This document shows positions 33,548 through 45,627 of a stretch of 64,000 nt of DNA, one piece after another; position 1 is the first letter of the stretch, and each line of letters opens with the position of its first letter. Source of the stretch: Thelephora terrestris. Lineage: Eukaryota > Basidiomycota > Agaricomycetes > Thelephorales > Thelephoraceae. The stretch is taken from NCBI GenBank assembly GCA_015956445.1, contig WIUZ02000003.1, positions 1,612,001-1,676,000 of the forward strand, given 5' to 3'. The notes beneath the pieces were generated by a model. The model saw only the letters and a list, made by a program, of their open reading frames with translations. It had not been told where the DNA came from and did not search any database. The translations under genes and the position numbers were made by a program.

Positions 33548-34465
33548 TTACCCGTTGCGCAGCACGTCATCGCCGAAAAAGAAAATCTGGTTGTCGGCGG
33601 AGAAAACGAATTGCCCATGGCCGTTGCGAATGGCGGCCTGAATAGGGACTTCGTTGTCCAAAGGCGCAATGTCCACAGGCTCAGCGGTGGGGCATCGAAT
33701 CAAGGAAGTCAACATTGAGGCCGAAGCACACACGTGGTCCAGCTGAGCAACTACCGAGAGAGTCGCCGAAACATCCCCCCCCGCAGCGGTGGCCATGAAG
33801 GTATACAGCTGGTTCCTTGCGGCCAAACATTCCGCGAACAACGGATCGTTTATGCCTTCCAGCCTCACCGATCGTCGAAAGTCAGGAATGTCATCCCTGG
33901 ATTGGCTAAGAATGGTGTACCCACGATGAAAACGAAAGTACCTTGGAAGCCCATGAGGAGCAACACAACAAGCCTCCGTGATCACGCCGATGACATCGAA
34001 CGTGGCCTCGACGCCGTCCATGCGCCTCAAAATGATATCTCCGTTTGGGAGCACCTCGTTATGAAGCGCATGCTGTACTGTGTTGAATTTGAACAGAGGG
34101 TTGAGGTCCTCAGAGAACGCCTCGTAAAGATAGCTCAAGTTGAGAGCTTGAGTGTAGGGCATTGAGAGGAAATAAGCCAGTTGTTTGCGGGGTGTGTATC
34201 CTTTACGCACAAGGTGTAGGTAGTACGGGGCAGTCGTCTGCCATAGTTGCGGAATTCTTGTGAAGCTGCACGGGAGTCTCGATGCAAAGTAGGACACTGG
34301 GAGCGCTTGGCGCAGTCGAAGGGGCGTCGGCACTGTAGGTCGAGGGGTGTCTGACGGATAATATCCAATCAATGTACCATCCGCCCGCGATGTATTCGGA
34401 ACAATATCGCAGGGGAGGCGGAACGAGTTGAGCGCCGATGGTACCCAACCCCTCTCATCTCTCAC
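33548..34465 (-). CDS. Unknown family U, copy 2
   Basis: A 305-codon frame containing a 48-base in-frame intron candidate (GTACTT..CCAG) that would join GLPR to DDIPDFRRSVRL. It shares with copy 1: ALHNEVLPNGDIILRRMDGV, VEATFDVIGVITEACC, ASMLTSLIRCP, and IQAAIRNGHGQFVFSADNQI with FFFGDD. The N-terminal 100 residues are longer than in copy 1 and may include unspliced or non-coding sequence, so the start is uncertain. A donor-like GGTAAGG at the end suggests another small exon. No function can be assigned. Confidence 0.6.
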   Translation of the reverse strand: MRDERGWVPSALNSFRLPCDIVPNTSRADGTLIGYYPSDTPRPTVPTPLRLRQALPVSYFASRLPCSFTRIPQLWQTTAPYYLHLVRKGYTPRKQLAYFLSMPYTQALNLSYLYEAFSEDLNPLFKFNTVQHALHNEVLPNGDIILRRMDGVEATFDVIGVITEACCVAPHGLPRYFRFHRGYTILSQSRDDIPDFRRSVRLEGINDPLFAECLAARNQLYTFMATAAGGDVSATLSVVAQLDHVCASASMLTSLIRCPTAEPVDIAPLDNEVPIQAAIRNGHGQFVFSADNQIFFFGDDVLRNG

Positions 34466-34539
34466 ATACGCGGACTCAAGCGGATTGGTTCCGAGATGAG
34501 GGGGGTGTCTGTGAAACAGGGTATTGCATGCGCGATGGG

Positions 34540-35580
34540 GCTGCGGAGCTCTTAGGAGGAAGTCAGAGGACGATCAATGTCCGGTTCGTCGATCAAAACG
34601 CTAAAAAGGAGTTTGAAATATGTTCGATCACACGTCAAGAGGATTGCGGCGACGGATATCGGTGGCTAAAGGTGTCCGAGGCTCCACAAAGAATTGAGGG
34701 TAGTGATAGAGAAGAGGAAGGAATCGAGGGGGGTAATCCCCAAACATCCGCGCATGCGGGCTATGTGCGCACCTGCTCGGACTCGGAGAATACCACTGCT
34801 CGCAGTCCACCACATCTCATCATACCTTTCGCCCAGGAAAGACCCAAGGCTCCGCATACACTGAACCGTTCCGCAATGATTGACGCCTTAGTGGGAGAGG
34901 ATCCAGCATATGGGGTACAGTCTTCAGTTGGCTTCGGCAATAGCACCGCTGCCGATCGAATCCTTACGTAATTCAAATTTCATTGGATATTTATCAGCCT
35001 AGAGAGCGCCCCCACCAATGAGTCCGATCCCCCAGCTGAGCAATACGCAGATCCCTTCTCACATGATTGATGCCTCTGTGGGAGATGGTCCCGTGTATGA
35101 GGCAGAGCCGCGCAGCTTCTGGGGGTGAGCTCGACAAAGATCGATGTCAAATTCGTCACTCCAGAACTTAGAAGAAAATTAGATGTTTTTTCCATCAGAC
35201 GTTGGTGCCCGGCGGCGTCCAGACCCGTGGGTTCACACAGTTTGTGACCCAAACAAGCGCAGGGGAAGGGGAAGAAATCGAGGGGAGGTAATCCCCAAAC
35301 TTCCGCGCATGGAAATCATACCCAGATCGGTTCCAAAGCGGGTAACGCCCCTGGAGATGGAACACTTGTCGAACATTCCACGCAGAAGAAACCGGAAGGT
35401 GGAGTACATGTGATCTGCGCACGCAATAGCGGGGCCCCAATGCGAGGAGGCGCTGGGAACAGGGCGGAATCAACGAATCGCAACTTAAAGGGGTGCGGAA
35501 AGGCCACTCTGGGATGGACCTCTTTTCCGGAGACTCGGCCATGTATTTCGGATTATGAAGTGTTCGTGCGCGCAAGGGCT
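34540..35580 (+). pseudogene. Decayed tandem duplication of an unknown coding sequence
   Basis: Two segments, about 34540-34971 and 35080-35580, share word-like matches in translation (INVRFVDQNAKKEFE against IDVKFVTPELRRKLD; both contain GGNPQTSAH) and in DNA (GGTAATCCCCAAAC). The second needs frame changes and has stops. They look like two decayed copies of one gene; the family is not recognised. Confidence 0.35.
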
Positions 35581-35658
35581 TTCAACTGTATTCTGCGATA
35601 ACGGATTGCTTGCTCCTTCGATTGCTCATTACGGCTGTGCCTCGTATATACCTGTAGC

Positions 35659-37174
35659 CTACAAGAACTCCTCATCCAATTCAATACTAGTGACCTCCGC
35701 ATCGTCATCCTTTTCCTCTGGCTTCGGAATCTCCGGCTCTTTGTACTCAAGTATCTCGTTGACACCAAACGTCACAGGGGGAGCTGAGGAAGGGTCAGAT
35801 GGAGGACAATCCACAGGATCTGCCAGGACAACGACTCCGAGTATGTTGGGGTAGAACGCGAATGAAATGCCCTTGGGCAAATGCCGAAGGTCTTTTATGG
35901 AGCCGGCGAGCGCGCCCTTGCGGAGCGAGAAGAGGACCATGACTGTGCTTCCCTTTGGGATATTGGAGTCATAAGAGTGTTCCCAATATTTGCCCAGCTG
36001 GAACCCATGACGTCCGTCGTATACGGGTACTACAAGGAAGTTAGCTTTGTCTGTAGTCAGTGGAGACTCGAAGTACGCACTGTCATTGTTTTTTGGAATG
36101 AGCGATCCAGCGATTGGGGCGCTCAGTACGCCCTTAGCCACAGTAGGAGTGGGTACGCCAACCCCTGGGAACCTGCTCACGGCGAAAGAGATTCCACCCT
36201 GGAAAGATGGTACGAACACGGATCGGACGCCGCACATCTGAGCTAGGACTGCCGCAAAGCGGAGCCACCCGTGAGCAAAGGGGGTAACGCAGATCTGGCG
36301 GATACCGGAGGTTGAATAGTAGGTGCTAAGTCCGGTGAGGGAGGTCAATACCCATGAGTTCGTCGCCTTTGACCACAGGTATCCTTTGTCGTTGAAAGAG
36401 AACATGGAGGGATCTGCCAATGACATGTTTACGATTCCACCGATTGGGGCCTTGATGGCGACACTGTCAGCGTGTGCTGCGCACGCAAGTAGACGTCTAT
36501 AGCAAGGGTCAAAAAAGAGCGCAAACTCAAGGTGGCCACCCACGCTGCATTCCTCTCATCATGGATTTGAAGAGCGTTCACAGTAGCAACGCCACTGAAC
36601 TGATACGCTTCATCATACTTCGAAGATGTGACGGCCAGTGCACCTTGCAGAACCTTTTTTTTTCGTCGGGAACAGGGACCTGCAACAGACGGTGAGCATG
36701 GCGGCCATCACCCATGAGTTGAGCATGCGTACGAGTATGCATTGTTGCTATTAGAGTAGATGTCAGTGGGCGATGGAGCTATCAAAGACTTCGCACTCAC
36801 TGGTGAACGTCGTCGACAGCTTCCGCCGACTCAACGACTTCTGGAACGCTCTCAGAAGGAAGGGCAACTTCGACAGAAACAACGGGGTCGGCGTGAGCCA
36901 TGGGCGTAGGATCTCTGTCAGCTGAAGTCAAATCCCGAGGCGCTGTTTGGTTGTCGGTTGAAGCTGTTTCCTCAGTACTCTGGGTGGGGTCTACCCCACC
37001 CTCGGCAGCCTGCTCACCATCCACGGCTGCGCGCAAATCGTCGGGGGTGGTGGGAGTGCTCCCACCCCCATCCGCACCTTCTACATCGTTTACACCCACA
37101 TCGTCTACGCGTCGGGAGGACTTGGAGCTGCGGGTGTTGCGAGCGGGGCTTTCACACTTGCGCTTGTTGACCAT
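35659..37174 (-). CDS. Hypothetical protein with acidic N-terminus, possibly frameshifted
   Basis: Exon 1 (37174-36801) starts MVNKRKCESPARNTRSSKSS and is a Lys/Arg-rich then Asp/Glu/Thr-rich disordered region, ending at a perfect GTGAGT donor. The last exon (36463-35659) encodes a folded-looking domain: VAIKAPIGGIVNMSLADPSM, FNDKGYLWSKATNSWVLTSL, GWLRFAAVLAQMCGVRSVF, ending in an acidic tail. A middle exon (about 36679-36544, GVATVNALQIHDERNAA) fits both neighbours only if one base is lost in the A9 run at 36655-36663. The model therefore has a homopolymer frameshift or a splice I have not found. No family recognised. It lies directly downstream of the Helitron gene, so it could be cargo, but the Helitron end was not located. 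Confidence 0.5.
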
Positions 37175-37489
37175 GCTGAGTTGGGGGAAAAGACGTCTCC
37201 CACCCCTGTTGGGCGCGCTTGGCTTTATAGGTGTGGGAAAGCCTATTTCGAATAAAAGGGGATAGCTCCTACTTTCCGCAAAATGCCGTAGATCTTCCCG
37301 CAACTCGCCGCGAGCTGATCCCACTGATACAGTAGGCCTCTGGCCAGCGCTTCCTGTGCGTAGCACGATGTGAATCTCTCCAGCGCTTAGTATGGGGACA
37401 TCGCTCCACATCTACATCGTTCCCTGCAAAGCTTCCGCACACGCATTTTCCGCGCGCGTTTTCGGTGGTATGCTCCACGCGCTGTATGT

Positions 37490-40400
37490 CTATCGCGAGG
37501 TGTTCCCAACCTTTGATCTCTTGTTGCGTGTGCCATAGGCATTGGGATTCTTGCGTCTCTTTGTTCCGCAGACTGCGGTTGCTCGATGTTCGGCCACAGT
37601 CCTCGTTGCGTCTCCAACGTCAGACCCACCCCCATGTTGCGCCATCGTCTTCCATTTGAGAGCCGTCAAACGGCGGAATTCATCCCTCAGTTGCTCTGAT
37701 CGCCTTTTGGTGATTTGCTTGAAATCAAAGTCTCGGAGAACTTTTATAGCGTTCAAGGACGTCGCCCTTGAAACCATCACATATGGAGGCTCGGTCCCCC
37801 TACAGCCCGCAAGGTCCATAATGACCCTGTCCATCGTACGTCCTTGCGCCTTGTGCACTGTCATAGCAAACCCGGGCTCTATTGGAACCTGTAGCCGTTT
37901 GATGGTACAGCGTTTATGGGACGCAGGATTTTCAAACCTAAGATCGACAACGTCGGGCAGGATAGGGAAATGGTGCGGAGCCAGTCCCGGCATAGCAACA
38001 TCATCGGAGCCCGAGATCTCCACCACGCACGACTTCAAGATGCGCAGCCCCTGATCGTTCATGTAGTATCTTATTCTCTTTAAAATGCCATGGCTGCCAT
38101 TAACCACCCCTGCAGCAACGTCGAAATTCTGGTTAACCGCCACAGGCATTCCAATTGCAAGAGGGATTCGTCGAAGTCTGTGCTTTGTCTGACCGGAGTT
38201 CTGTTCTTCCAGTCTTTGGATTAACGATTCATCCACGATAACCTTCTTCTGATGAGTGTCAACCGCATGGTACCAATGTAGGTCAGCGCCGTGTTGTTCC
38301 GCAAACGCTTGCGCACACCGCCGGTTTATTACGTCCCTGGATGCGTTGTTGGTCACGATGATAGGCGCAAACCTCCAATACGCGGGGTCGGTGGGTTGTC
38401 CCTGCAGCTTTATACTACGCGCTGTGAGCAAATCATAATCCGCGATCGTGCATACCCCATTTCTAAGCCGTCCCAAAAGTTCAACAAACTGTGCATTGTC
38501 CATGCCACTCTGACGCATTGTCTCTTCAAGTATCACAACCGTCTCAAATGACAGCCATAATAGCTTCCCCAAAGTCTTGGCTTGTGCGCGATTTGTAGCC
38601 ACAGACGCGGGTGATGTGATGTTTACGTTCGCGTAGAGTCGAGCGTCACCAATGGGGGGCAGTTGAGCAAAATCACCCGCCAATATAACATTCACGCCTC
38701 CGAAAGGTTTCGTGTTGCCTTTCGCCTCTGTCAAAGCGTAACTGATATTGTGCAGCATCTCACAGCCAATCATGGAGACCTCATCCACAAAAAGGTAATC
38801 CACACCGTCCCACATCGCCCCCAAGTCCCTGATCCCCTTCACGCTTTTTTCACGGCCGGATTCGTTCATCTGCAACAGCGCATGCAGTGTGGCACCCCCA
38901 ATATTCCTTGCTGCGACACCTGTGAAAGCTGCAAGCCGGAATCGGCGAGTCTGCTTCCGTAGGCCAAAGAAGTCCCGCAAAGCGTTTACCACTCTGGACT
39001 TTCCCGTTCCCCCGGCGCCGCCAAGATACATAAAAAGCTGCTCCGGCCTTTCCACAACAGTGTGCTTCGCCACTATATCAAACGCGCGTCGTTGCTCTTT
39101 ATTCAGCGTCCACATATCACCTACGCGGCACAGGAGGGTTTCAGGGGTGACGGAATCCTCAGCCAGGCCCACGGCAGTCATCTCGCCGACAACAGGCAGA
39201 GCGACTGACAGCTGTTCAATCATTGCGGCATCTGTTATGGACGTACTCTCCGCAACGACCGGCTCTTCGCATTGGCTTGCCTGGTGCTTCCACTCTGCTT
39301 TTCTTCGGTCATATGCATCCCTCCATAGGTCTTCGACCAGATCGTCGTTCTCTTCGGCTGTTGGCATGTCCTGTTGTTCAGACCCTGCCAACCCATCGTT
39401 TTGGATCGTAGCGAAAAACCCCGCGTTTGTCAGCTCATCGACACACTGTTGCGCATCTCGTGCACTCTCCAAGAGCTTACAGGAATACATGCGATCCATC
39501 TCGTCCAGATGATCTATAAAATCACCCATAGTAACGTCTTCTATCCCGTTGTCGCCAACGTCCTTTGTAGTACGAGAATCAACGTCCCCTCTGGATCGCT
39601 GTCGAGACCTGGTTTGCATGTGATCATTACGGCTGTCTCGGCACTCATTCAGGACATGCATATTCTCGAGAACGGCTCGATGATGACCGTCCATCGCGTC
39701 AACGAGGGTGTTGAAGGTTGTCTCCCACGAGGACCCTTCGCTTCGTAGCCCAGCAATTGTACGCCAAGGCTTGAAAAGTATGACAATTAAACGACAGTAA
39801 CGCACATACGAATCGGGCACATCTCGACGTGGCATAGCAGGTCCAATAGGTACGGGTACAACTTGTTCGCTGCGCAGGCGAATGTGTTTTGTTTCGCTTT
39901 CACTGTGTCCTGGCAAGAACTCGTATTTAGAGATTTTCCTTCGCCCACGTTTTGGAGGACCCATGTCTTGAACGTCGACATTGACAGCCTCTTCGGATCC
40001 ATCCGCGTCATGCTCAGCGGGTTCATCGTCGTCTGCCGCGTCAATTTCATCGTCTTCCGAAGTACTTGCCTTTTTGGCTCTTTGATACGCCTTTTCAGTC
40101 TTGGCCACAAAATCCCACAGGCACATTGTGTCCTGCTCTATTGGACGGAGATGATAGTCAGCGACCTGGTCCGACAACTGAGAAACATTCCCAGCTTCAT
40201 CAACACGGATACCCACCTCCTCCTCGCCGTCCTCTGCTTCTGGAGCCGCAGAATGGTCGACGTCATCCGTTGGCAGCGCAGCGAGATTCACAGGCTCCCC
40301 GTTGGCATCTCCATCTTCCTCTCCAGGTTGGGAGTCCATCGCTTCAACCGAGGGCCTACGGAAAAGTTTCTCGTGATCGTTTCGCTCAACAAAACGTTCA

Positions 40401-43400
40401 AATGACGCCCAGTACAAGTACCCAAAGTTGTGAGAGGTGAAATGATCCTCGTATCCCATCAAGTAAGATGCCACCTGTTGCGCAGACATCTCCTGATGAG
40501 ATATCAAAGCATAGGCGCATTTCTGCAACAGCCGTTTAGACTTGATGGCGAAGTCATCGTCCTCGGATACAACATCCTCACACTTCTTCACAGCCAACTG
40601 CAACGCGGCGTACGCAACGTGAGTCTTCAACTGCGACTTGGTGATGTAGTCTGTGATGTAGTATATCATTGCTTTCGCAGACTCGCCGGACCCAATGAAT
40701 TGAATATCCATATTGCATCTGACAGCCTCTAGAATTGTCATGTTGAAGTTGTTCACGAGCCCATCGAGACAGCGCAAACATATGAGGCCAGTGTCGGGAT
40801 CAATACAACTGTTTTCGCGAAAGTTTTCTTCTTTAAGGTCAAATCGACAACTTCTTGTCTCTCCGGGACGGTAGTGCTTGTAGCAAGTGAAATTATGCCG
40901 GTGGCGCTGTACACGAGCAGCCAATCGATGAACATCTTTCATCCTCAATGCAAGCCGTTCCGCAACGTCGGTGTTTCTGAGGTCAGTACCCCGCAGCGTA
41001 CACGGATCGATTTCATCCCAAGGCGTGGATTGTTGTGGCAGAGGGTCTTCGGGAACAACATTTGTTATCGTATCATCAAGGTATTTCAACAGCTGTTTCC
41101 CCCAGTTCGGGTCGCTCAGCACCTTGTCTCTGATCTCATTTGGGTTTAGCGCGCCCTCAACCCAGACCAGCATGTGGCAATGAAGACTGCCGCGACCCTG
41201 CGCCTCCACACAGCCATAATGGGCTTTTACCATACCCAGTATGCCACCGTTGTTATCCACGGTGTTCTTATCGTAGCCCAGTACAGTACCTATGAAAGCC
41301 CTCAAGTAAAGGTTAAAGAACTTTGCGCCTATGGCGGGATTTGACGAGATCAGTAGAGACTGTTCCCAATAGTTCGGAATGTCATGTTGCATCATGTTGT
41401 CGAGGTCGATCTCTGCTCCTGCCAAAAACTTTACGATTGGGTTGTGGGTGTCCGCCGGATTTATGGTGAGGTAGAAACTGGGCATACCGTGCGTTATTGT
41501 GAGCGCCCTTATCTCGTTGCGCATAGCAACACGTGAAGCCGAAGACCCGGGAACCTTGGCAGCCACGAGATTGACCTCTTTCATCAACCTCAGCACTTTA
41601 CGCTCTTCATTGGTGTGCGCAACCGCTCCTTCTCCCTTCTCGATCCTTTCTAACACCGTGCTCACAGCCGCGGATGATACGCTGGAAAATGTCCGCGCAA
41701 ACTGAGTGAATGATGCCCTTTTCACTTTCAGCGCGCTGCCCAACAACAGAGCTCGTCGCTGCAAGATATTGAACACTATGAACAGAAACGAATAGTGCGT
41801 TTGAAACCTCTTATCACCCAAGGAGAAAAAATACTTAGCTTGTTCTTTCATCGATATAGCCTTACTCCGGGTTCGATCGTCAAAACCGCCGCATCCGTAT
41901 GGGAAGAGCGTGGGGTACAATGTGGGGAACAGGTCCACGTTGTTGAACTCGTTCACAGGTGAAGGCCCATGCGCTACCTGTACAAAAGGTTTACCATTGG
42001 TCTTGGCGTGATGAACGGCAGCCGCCTGTAGCTGTCTCGCCGGTGTGTGAACATCGACATCTGCAACGACCACTGTCTCAAAATGCGTGGAGGAGGGGGT
42101 AGAGACACCCTCGGACGTGTTGTCGTACCCTGACGTCAAAGACTCCTGCGCATCATCACTCGGTACACATTCGACATGATACGGCAGGACGTCGTGAACA
42201 GGCAATGAGTTCACGTTAGCGTCGGATATCTCCACATTTTGGTATAGCGGGTTGTTATCCTTTAGCCATCGCAAGGCGTTCCTCACCTTCTCACGACGAA
42301 CAATCAGCGGCTTGGCTTTTTCTCGTAACCATTCACCCGTCAGTTGAGAGCTCCCTACAAAAATGATGCAAATGAAGGTCAGGGTTTCGCCGACTGGGGG
42401 CGGGAGCAATGTGGCAAGCTTGTCAGGCTGTTGAGGATAAATAATTGTATGCCCTTTCAATCCCCTCTGGGACGTAGGAGAAGCCACCTCCGCATTGTTC
42501 TCTTGCAATTTAACGATCCACGATTTTGCGCGCGCACGGGCAATCATGGATTCCTCCACCATGGTCAGATCGTCCAACTCACGCGGAACTGGACCAACAT
42601 ACAACTTGTTAGCGAGCGCATGTTTTGGTAAACTGTTTTTTCTCAAGCATTGCGAACAAGAGTTGCACAGATCCAAAGAGGTCGCCTCTCCAGCACCTGT
42701 GACACCTCGCTCGTCTACAAGTACGTTTTTCAGCGGACCTGCCGAGAAGGGAGTAGGGGGAGGCGGAAAGGACGCATCGTTCCAGTGGGATGAGGGCCCC
42801 TCCAACAACTTCAAGTTCACCTCTTCGAGCAATTTTCGGATACGTTCTTGGATGGGTTGCTGGCATCCGCAGCAGGCGCATACGAAAGTCGCCAATGCCT
42901 CCGACGATGTCGCAGCGCGAAACTCTCTCACCACCTTCTCCTTCATTTCCATAGGAACTAGTTTAGGCCAAGATTTCCGAATACCGTCGAGCCGGCGCAA
43001 CCTCTCCATAACGGCATCTTCAGCTTTCGCTTCTTTCACTTTACCTCGCTCAATGGTGGATATGTACCTCTTCAGTTTGCCGCGCAGTTTCTTGACAGTT
43101 TCCGCAGAGTCATAAGCAATCTCGTGCAAATCCAGAACAACCTGCAGCTGCTTCCTCGAAGCGACTTCCAAGACGTGTTGAAGCACCGCCACTTGTAGAT
43201 AAACCGCACGCTGCGCGTTTATAGTAGGGTCACCTTGCACATTAACACAGCCCGGGCGTTCTCGACCAGAATTCACGCATCTGCCCTCCGTAATGTGAGC
43301 TAAGATTTTCGCTGTATTATCCTCCTTCGAAGCCTCCTCCGAAACTTCGATGCCATGTGCATCACAAATAGCTCTGAGCGGTTTAGCAGCAGATTGACAG

Positions 43401-44532
43401 CCCAATTTTGCGAAAAGGTCTACCACCTGTAGGGCGGCGGCGTCTGACATATCAAGGAGTTTTCGCCGACGTTCCACAAGCTTGGATGAGAGAGACCTGA
43501 GCCTCTGTTTAGCTTGTGAAGTTATGCCAAGTGCCTCACACACACGAGCCAATTCCGTGACACTCAACGCGCCTTCTTGAACCCATTGTATGGCGTCGTC
43601 AATCAGGTGGATTCCCATAGAATGTGGCCATTTTTCGCAAGAGACAACTTGCGCGCATTCCGCACCTTTGTGTAACACACAATCACCATCGAATATGTGA
43701 CGGATGAATCCCGATCGCAGCGCCTCCACACTCGTCAAGGCCACTGAGAATTGGTGTTGGCATTGAATTGTGGCCCAAAACTCCACACCATTTTCATGCA
43801 AACACTTTTTTAACAAAGTCAACACGAGATTCATATTGTATTCAGGATTGTCACGGTTTTTCATATTGTATTCAGGATGGTCACGGTCTTTCGCATTGTC
43901 CTCCGATATTGAGGCGGACGGATGCGAAAGAAGCTGCGAACAATTCGGGTCAAGTATCACCTGATCATGGTGACCTGGCATAGCATGGGGGTTTCCGCGT
44001 ACGCCGCTGGTGGTCTTGAAGTGCGGGTAGGTGGGGGGGGGGATCCCCCCGCCGCTAGTGGCGCGGGTCGGCGAGAACAAACGCTGGTCTTCGCGAGAAT
44101 GCAGCAGCGAAAAGGGCATAAATGTGTCTGTGTACATTGAGCGAAGAGAAAACGTCCGTGCGCAGGCCACCTACCATCCGCCAGCCACACATGACCTTCA
44201 GGTAGAACCACAGAGACTCCTTCATAGGGTGACAGGAGTATGTTACTCGCGGCCGATACACGGCAACATCGCAACCAATCAGCCCCAAGGATGATATCTG
44301 CTTTGCGGGTTGGAGACAGAAGGAGGAGAAACTCTGAGGAAGAATAATACCCCCCCTGAGAGGGAACAGAGATAGTCAGCCGAGCCGAATGCACGCCCCC
44401 GACTTCCAGATGCGCGTGGAGGGAGTTTTCAAACAAAAAAGCAGGTGACGCCATTGAACGAGGATAGCTGGCGTCCAGCAGATAGGTGCAGGGATGCGCC
44501 TCCGCATAGCCGAGGACTTGGATAGAAGTCAT
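37490..44532 (-). CDS. Helitron Rep-helicase (RepHel), intact
   Basis: Exon 1 (44532-44175) and exon 2 (44127-37490) join across a 47-base intron (GTAGGT..ACACAG) into 6996 bases, 2331 residues, with no stop. Within the second exon (numbering from a codon at 44170): a Helitron-like N domain with LTITHGMPSFYLTINPADTH, the HUH motif LHCHMLVW (His997 and His999), the Rep tyrosines in YYITDYITK (Tyr1170/1171 and Tyr1175), a Pif1-type Walker A GGAGGTGKS (from about 1717), Walker B DEVSMI, GDFAQLPPIGD, and C-terminal VHKAQGRTMDR and MVSRATS. These are the parts needed for rolling-circle transposition. The N-terminal exon (PTRKADIILGADWLRCC ... PEGHVWLAD) and a long cysteine-bearing region (about residues 430-520) precede the Helitron core. 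All catalytic motifs look intact, so it may be autonomous. Confidence 0.9.
37490..44532 (-). mobile_element. Helitron, coding body (ends not located)
   Basis: Inferred from the RepHel gene. The element must extend beyond the gene on both sides: its 5' TC end lies to the right of 44532 and its 3' hairpin-CTRR end to the left of 37490. I could not identify either with confidence, nor the A/T insertion point. Confidence 0.7.
43831..43900 (-). repeat. 30-base tandem repeat in the Helitron gene
   Basis: TCATATTGTATTCAGGAT plus twelve bases occurs at 43831 and again at 43861, with a third decayed unit at 43891. It encodes a repeated NPEYNM decapeptide and stays in frame. Confidence 0.8.
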
Positions 44533-44638
44533 GGTGACAGTGAGCAACTGAGCAACAAACGATGGCGAAGCGCGGGGAGGACGACGACGAAGCGCAAGTA
44601 CAGCAATGGCAAAGCGCAAGCGTGGAAAGGAGGCAGCA

Positions 44639-44726
44639 CAGCCCTTGGCTGCATATGGAAATCTTTTCCCTGGGAGGCGGTGCAGCCCTTTACCACATAT
44701 GGCAATAATTTCCCTCGGAAGGAGCC
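44639..44726. repeat. Two 44-base tandem units upstream of the Helitron gene
   Basis: CAGCCCTTGGCTGCATATGG and its continuation to 44682 is repeated with changes from 44683 (CAGCCCTTTACCACATATGG). It sits in the presumed 5' region of the Helitron. Confidence 0.6.
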
Positions 44727-44905
44727 CAAAGGAGCGGCAATTTCAAAATCCCACGATTTTCGAGTCGTTCAGCCAAATCGAAAACATTAAAACAACACGA
44801 CCCCCTCCCTATCGGTCGTGGGGATCAAGACTGCTAAGATCATCTCATACGATCTTTATAATTTTCATAAGGACTACTGCTGGTGCTTGAGCAAGAGAGC
44901 GATGA

Positions 44906-45627
44906 CACTGGGGGCAGACCCCTACTTACCCGGCAGGCAAATTGAGGGTTTTTGAGAGTTTTTCAACAATTTACTCAGATTTTACCCAGTGGGTTAATTG
45001 TGAACAAATTCAAAACTTACCCACCACTTTGCCCACACTTTGATCAGTGGGTAAGTTTTGAATTTGTTCTGAACAAGCTCATCAGTTAGCCCATGAGGTA
45101 CTTCTTTGACAAACCCCAAGGGTTCTTTCACAAATTGCACCAAATGTGCCCACCACATGCTCTGAGCCACTCATCAAGAGTTCTTTCAAAACTTGCTCAC
45201 AACATACTCAGTAACATATTCACCAGGTTTTCTTTGATGTAATCACAACAAACTCTTGATATGCTCAGTTTCTTGACAAACTCTCAACAATCCCACTGTG
45301 TACATGATTGAACATGTTGTGGGCAAATTTCTGGGTAATTTGTGAAAGAACTCTGGACGAGTGGCTCAGATAATGTGGTGGACACATTTTGTGCAATTTG
45401 TGAAAGAACTCTTAGAGTTTTGTCAAAGAAGTACCTCATGGGCAAACTGATGAGTTTGCTGAGAACAATTTCAAAACTTACCCACCGATCAAAGTGTGGG
45501 CAAACTGGTGGGTAAGTTTTGAATTTATTCACAATTAACCCACTGGGTAAAATCTGAGTAAATTGTTGAAAAACTCTCAAAAAACCCTCAATTTGCCTGC
45601 CGGGTAAGTAGGGGTCTGCCCCCAGTG
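44906..45627. mobile_element. Foldback non-autonomous element 2, CACTG termini
   Basis: A 722-base element with long inverted arms. It begins CACTGGGGGCAGACCCCTAC and ends with the reverse complement; TGA flanks both sides (44903-44905 and 45628-45630). Sub-terminal motifs are CCCACTGGGTAA-type repeats. It belongs to the same subfamily as element 3 (53269-53967). Non-coding. It sits next to the left end of the inverted duplication. Confidence 0.9.

Noticed and set aside
44798-44840. Hairpin CACGACC..GGTCGTG followed by CTAA as a Helitron 3' end
   Set aside because: It lies on the 5' side of the RepHel gene, in the wrong orientation, and CTAA is followed by G instead of T.
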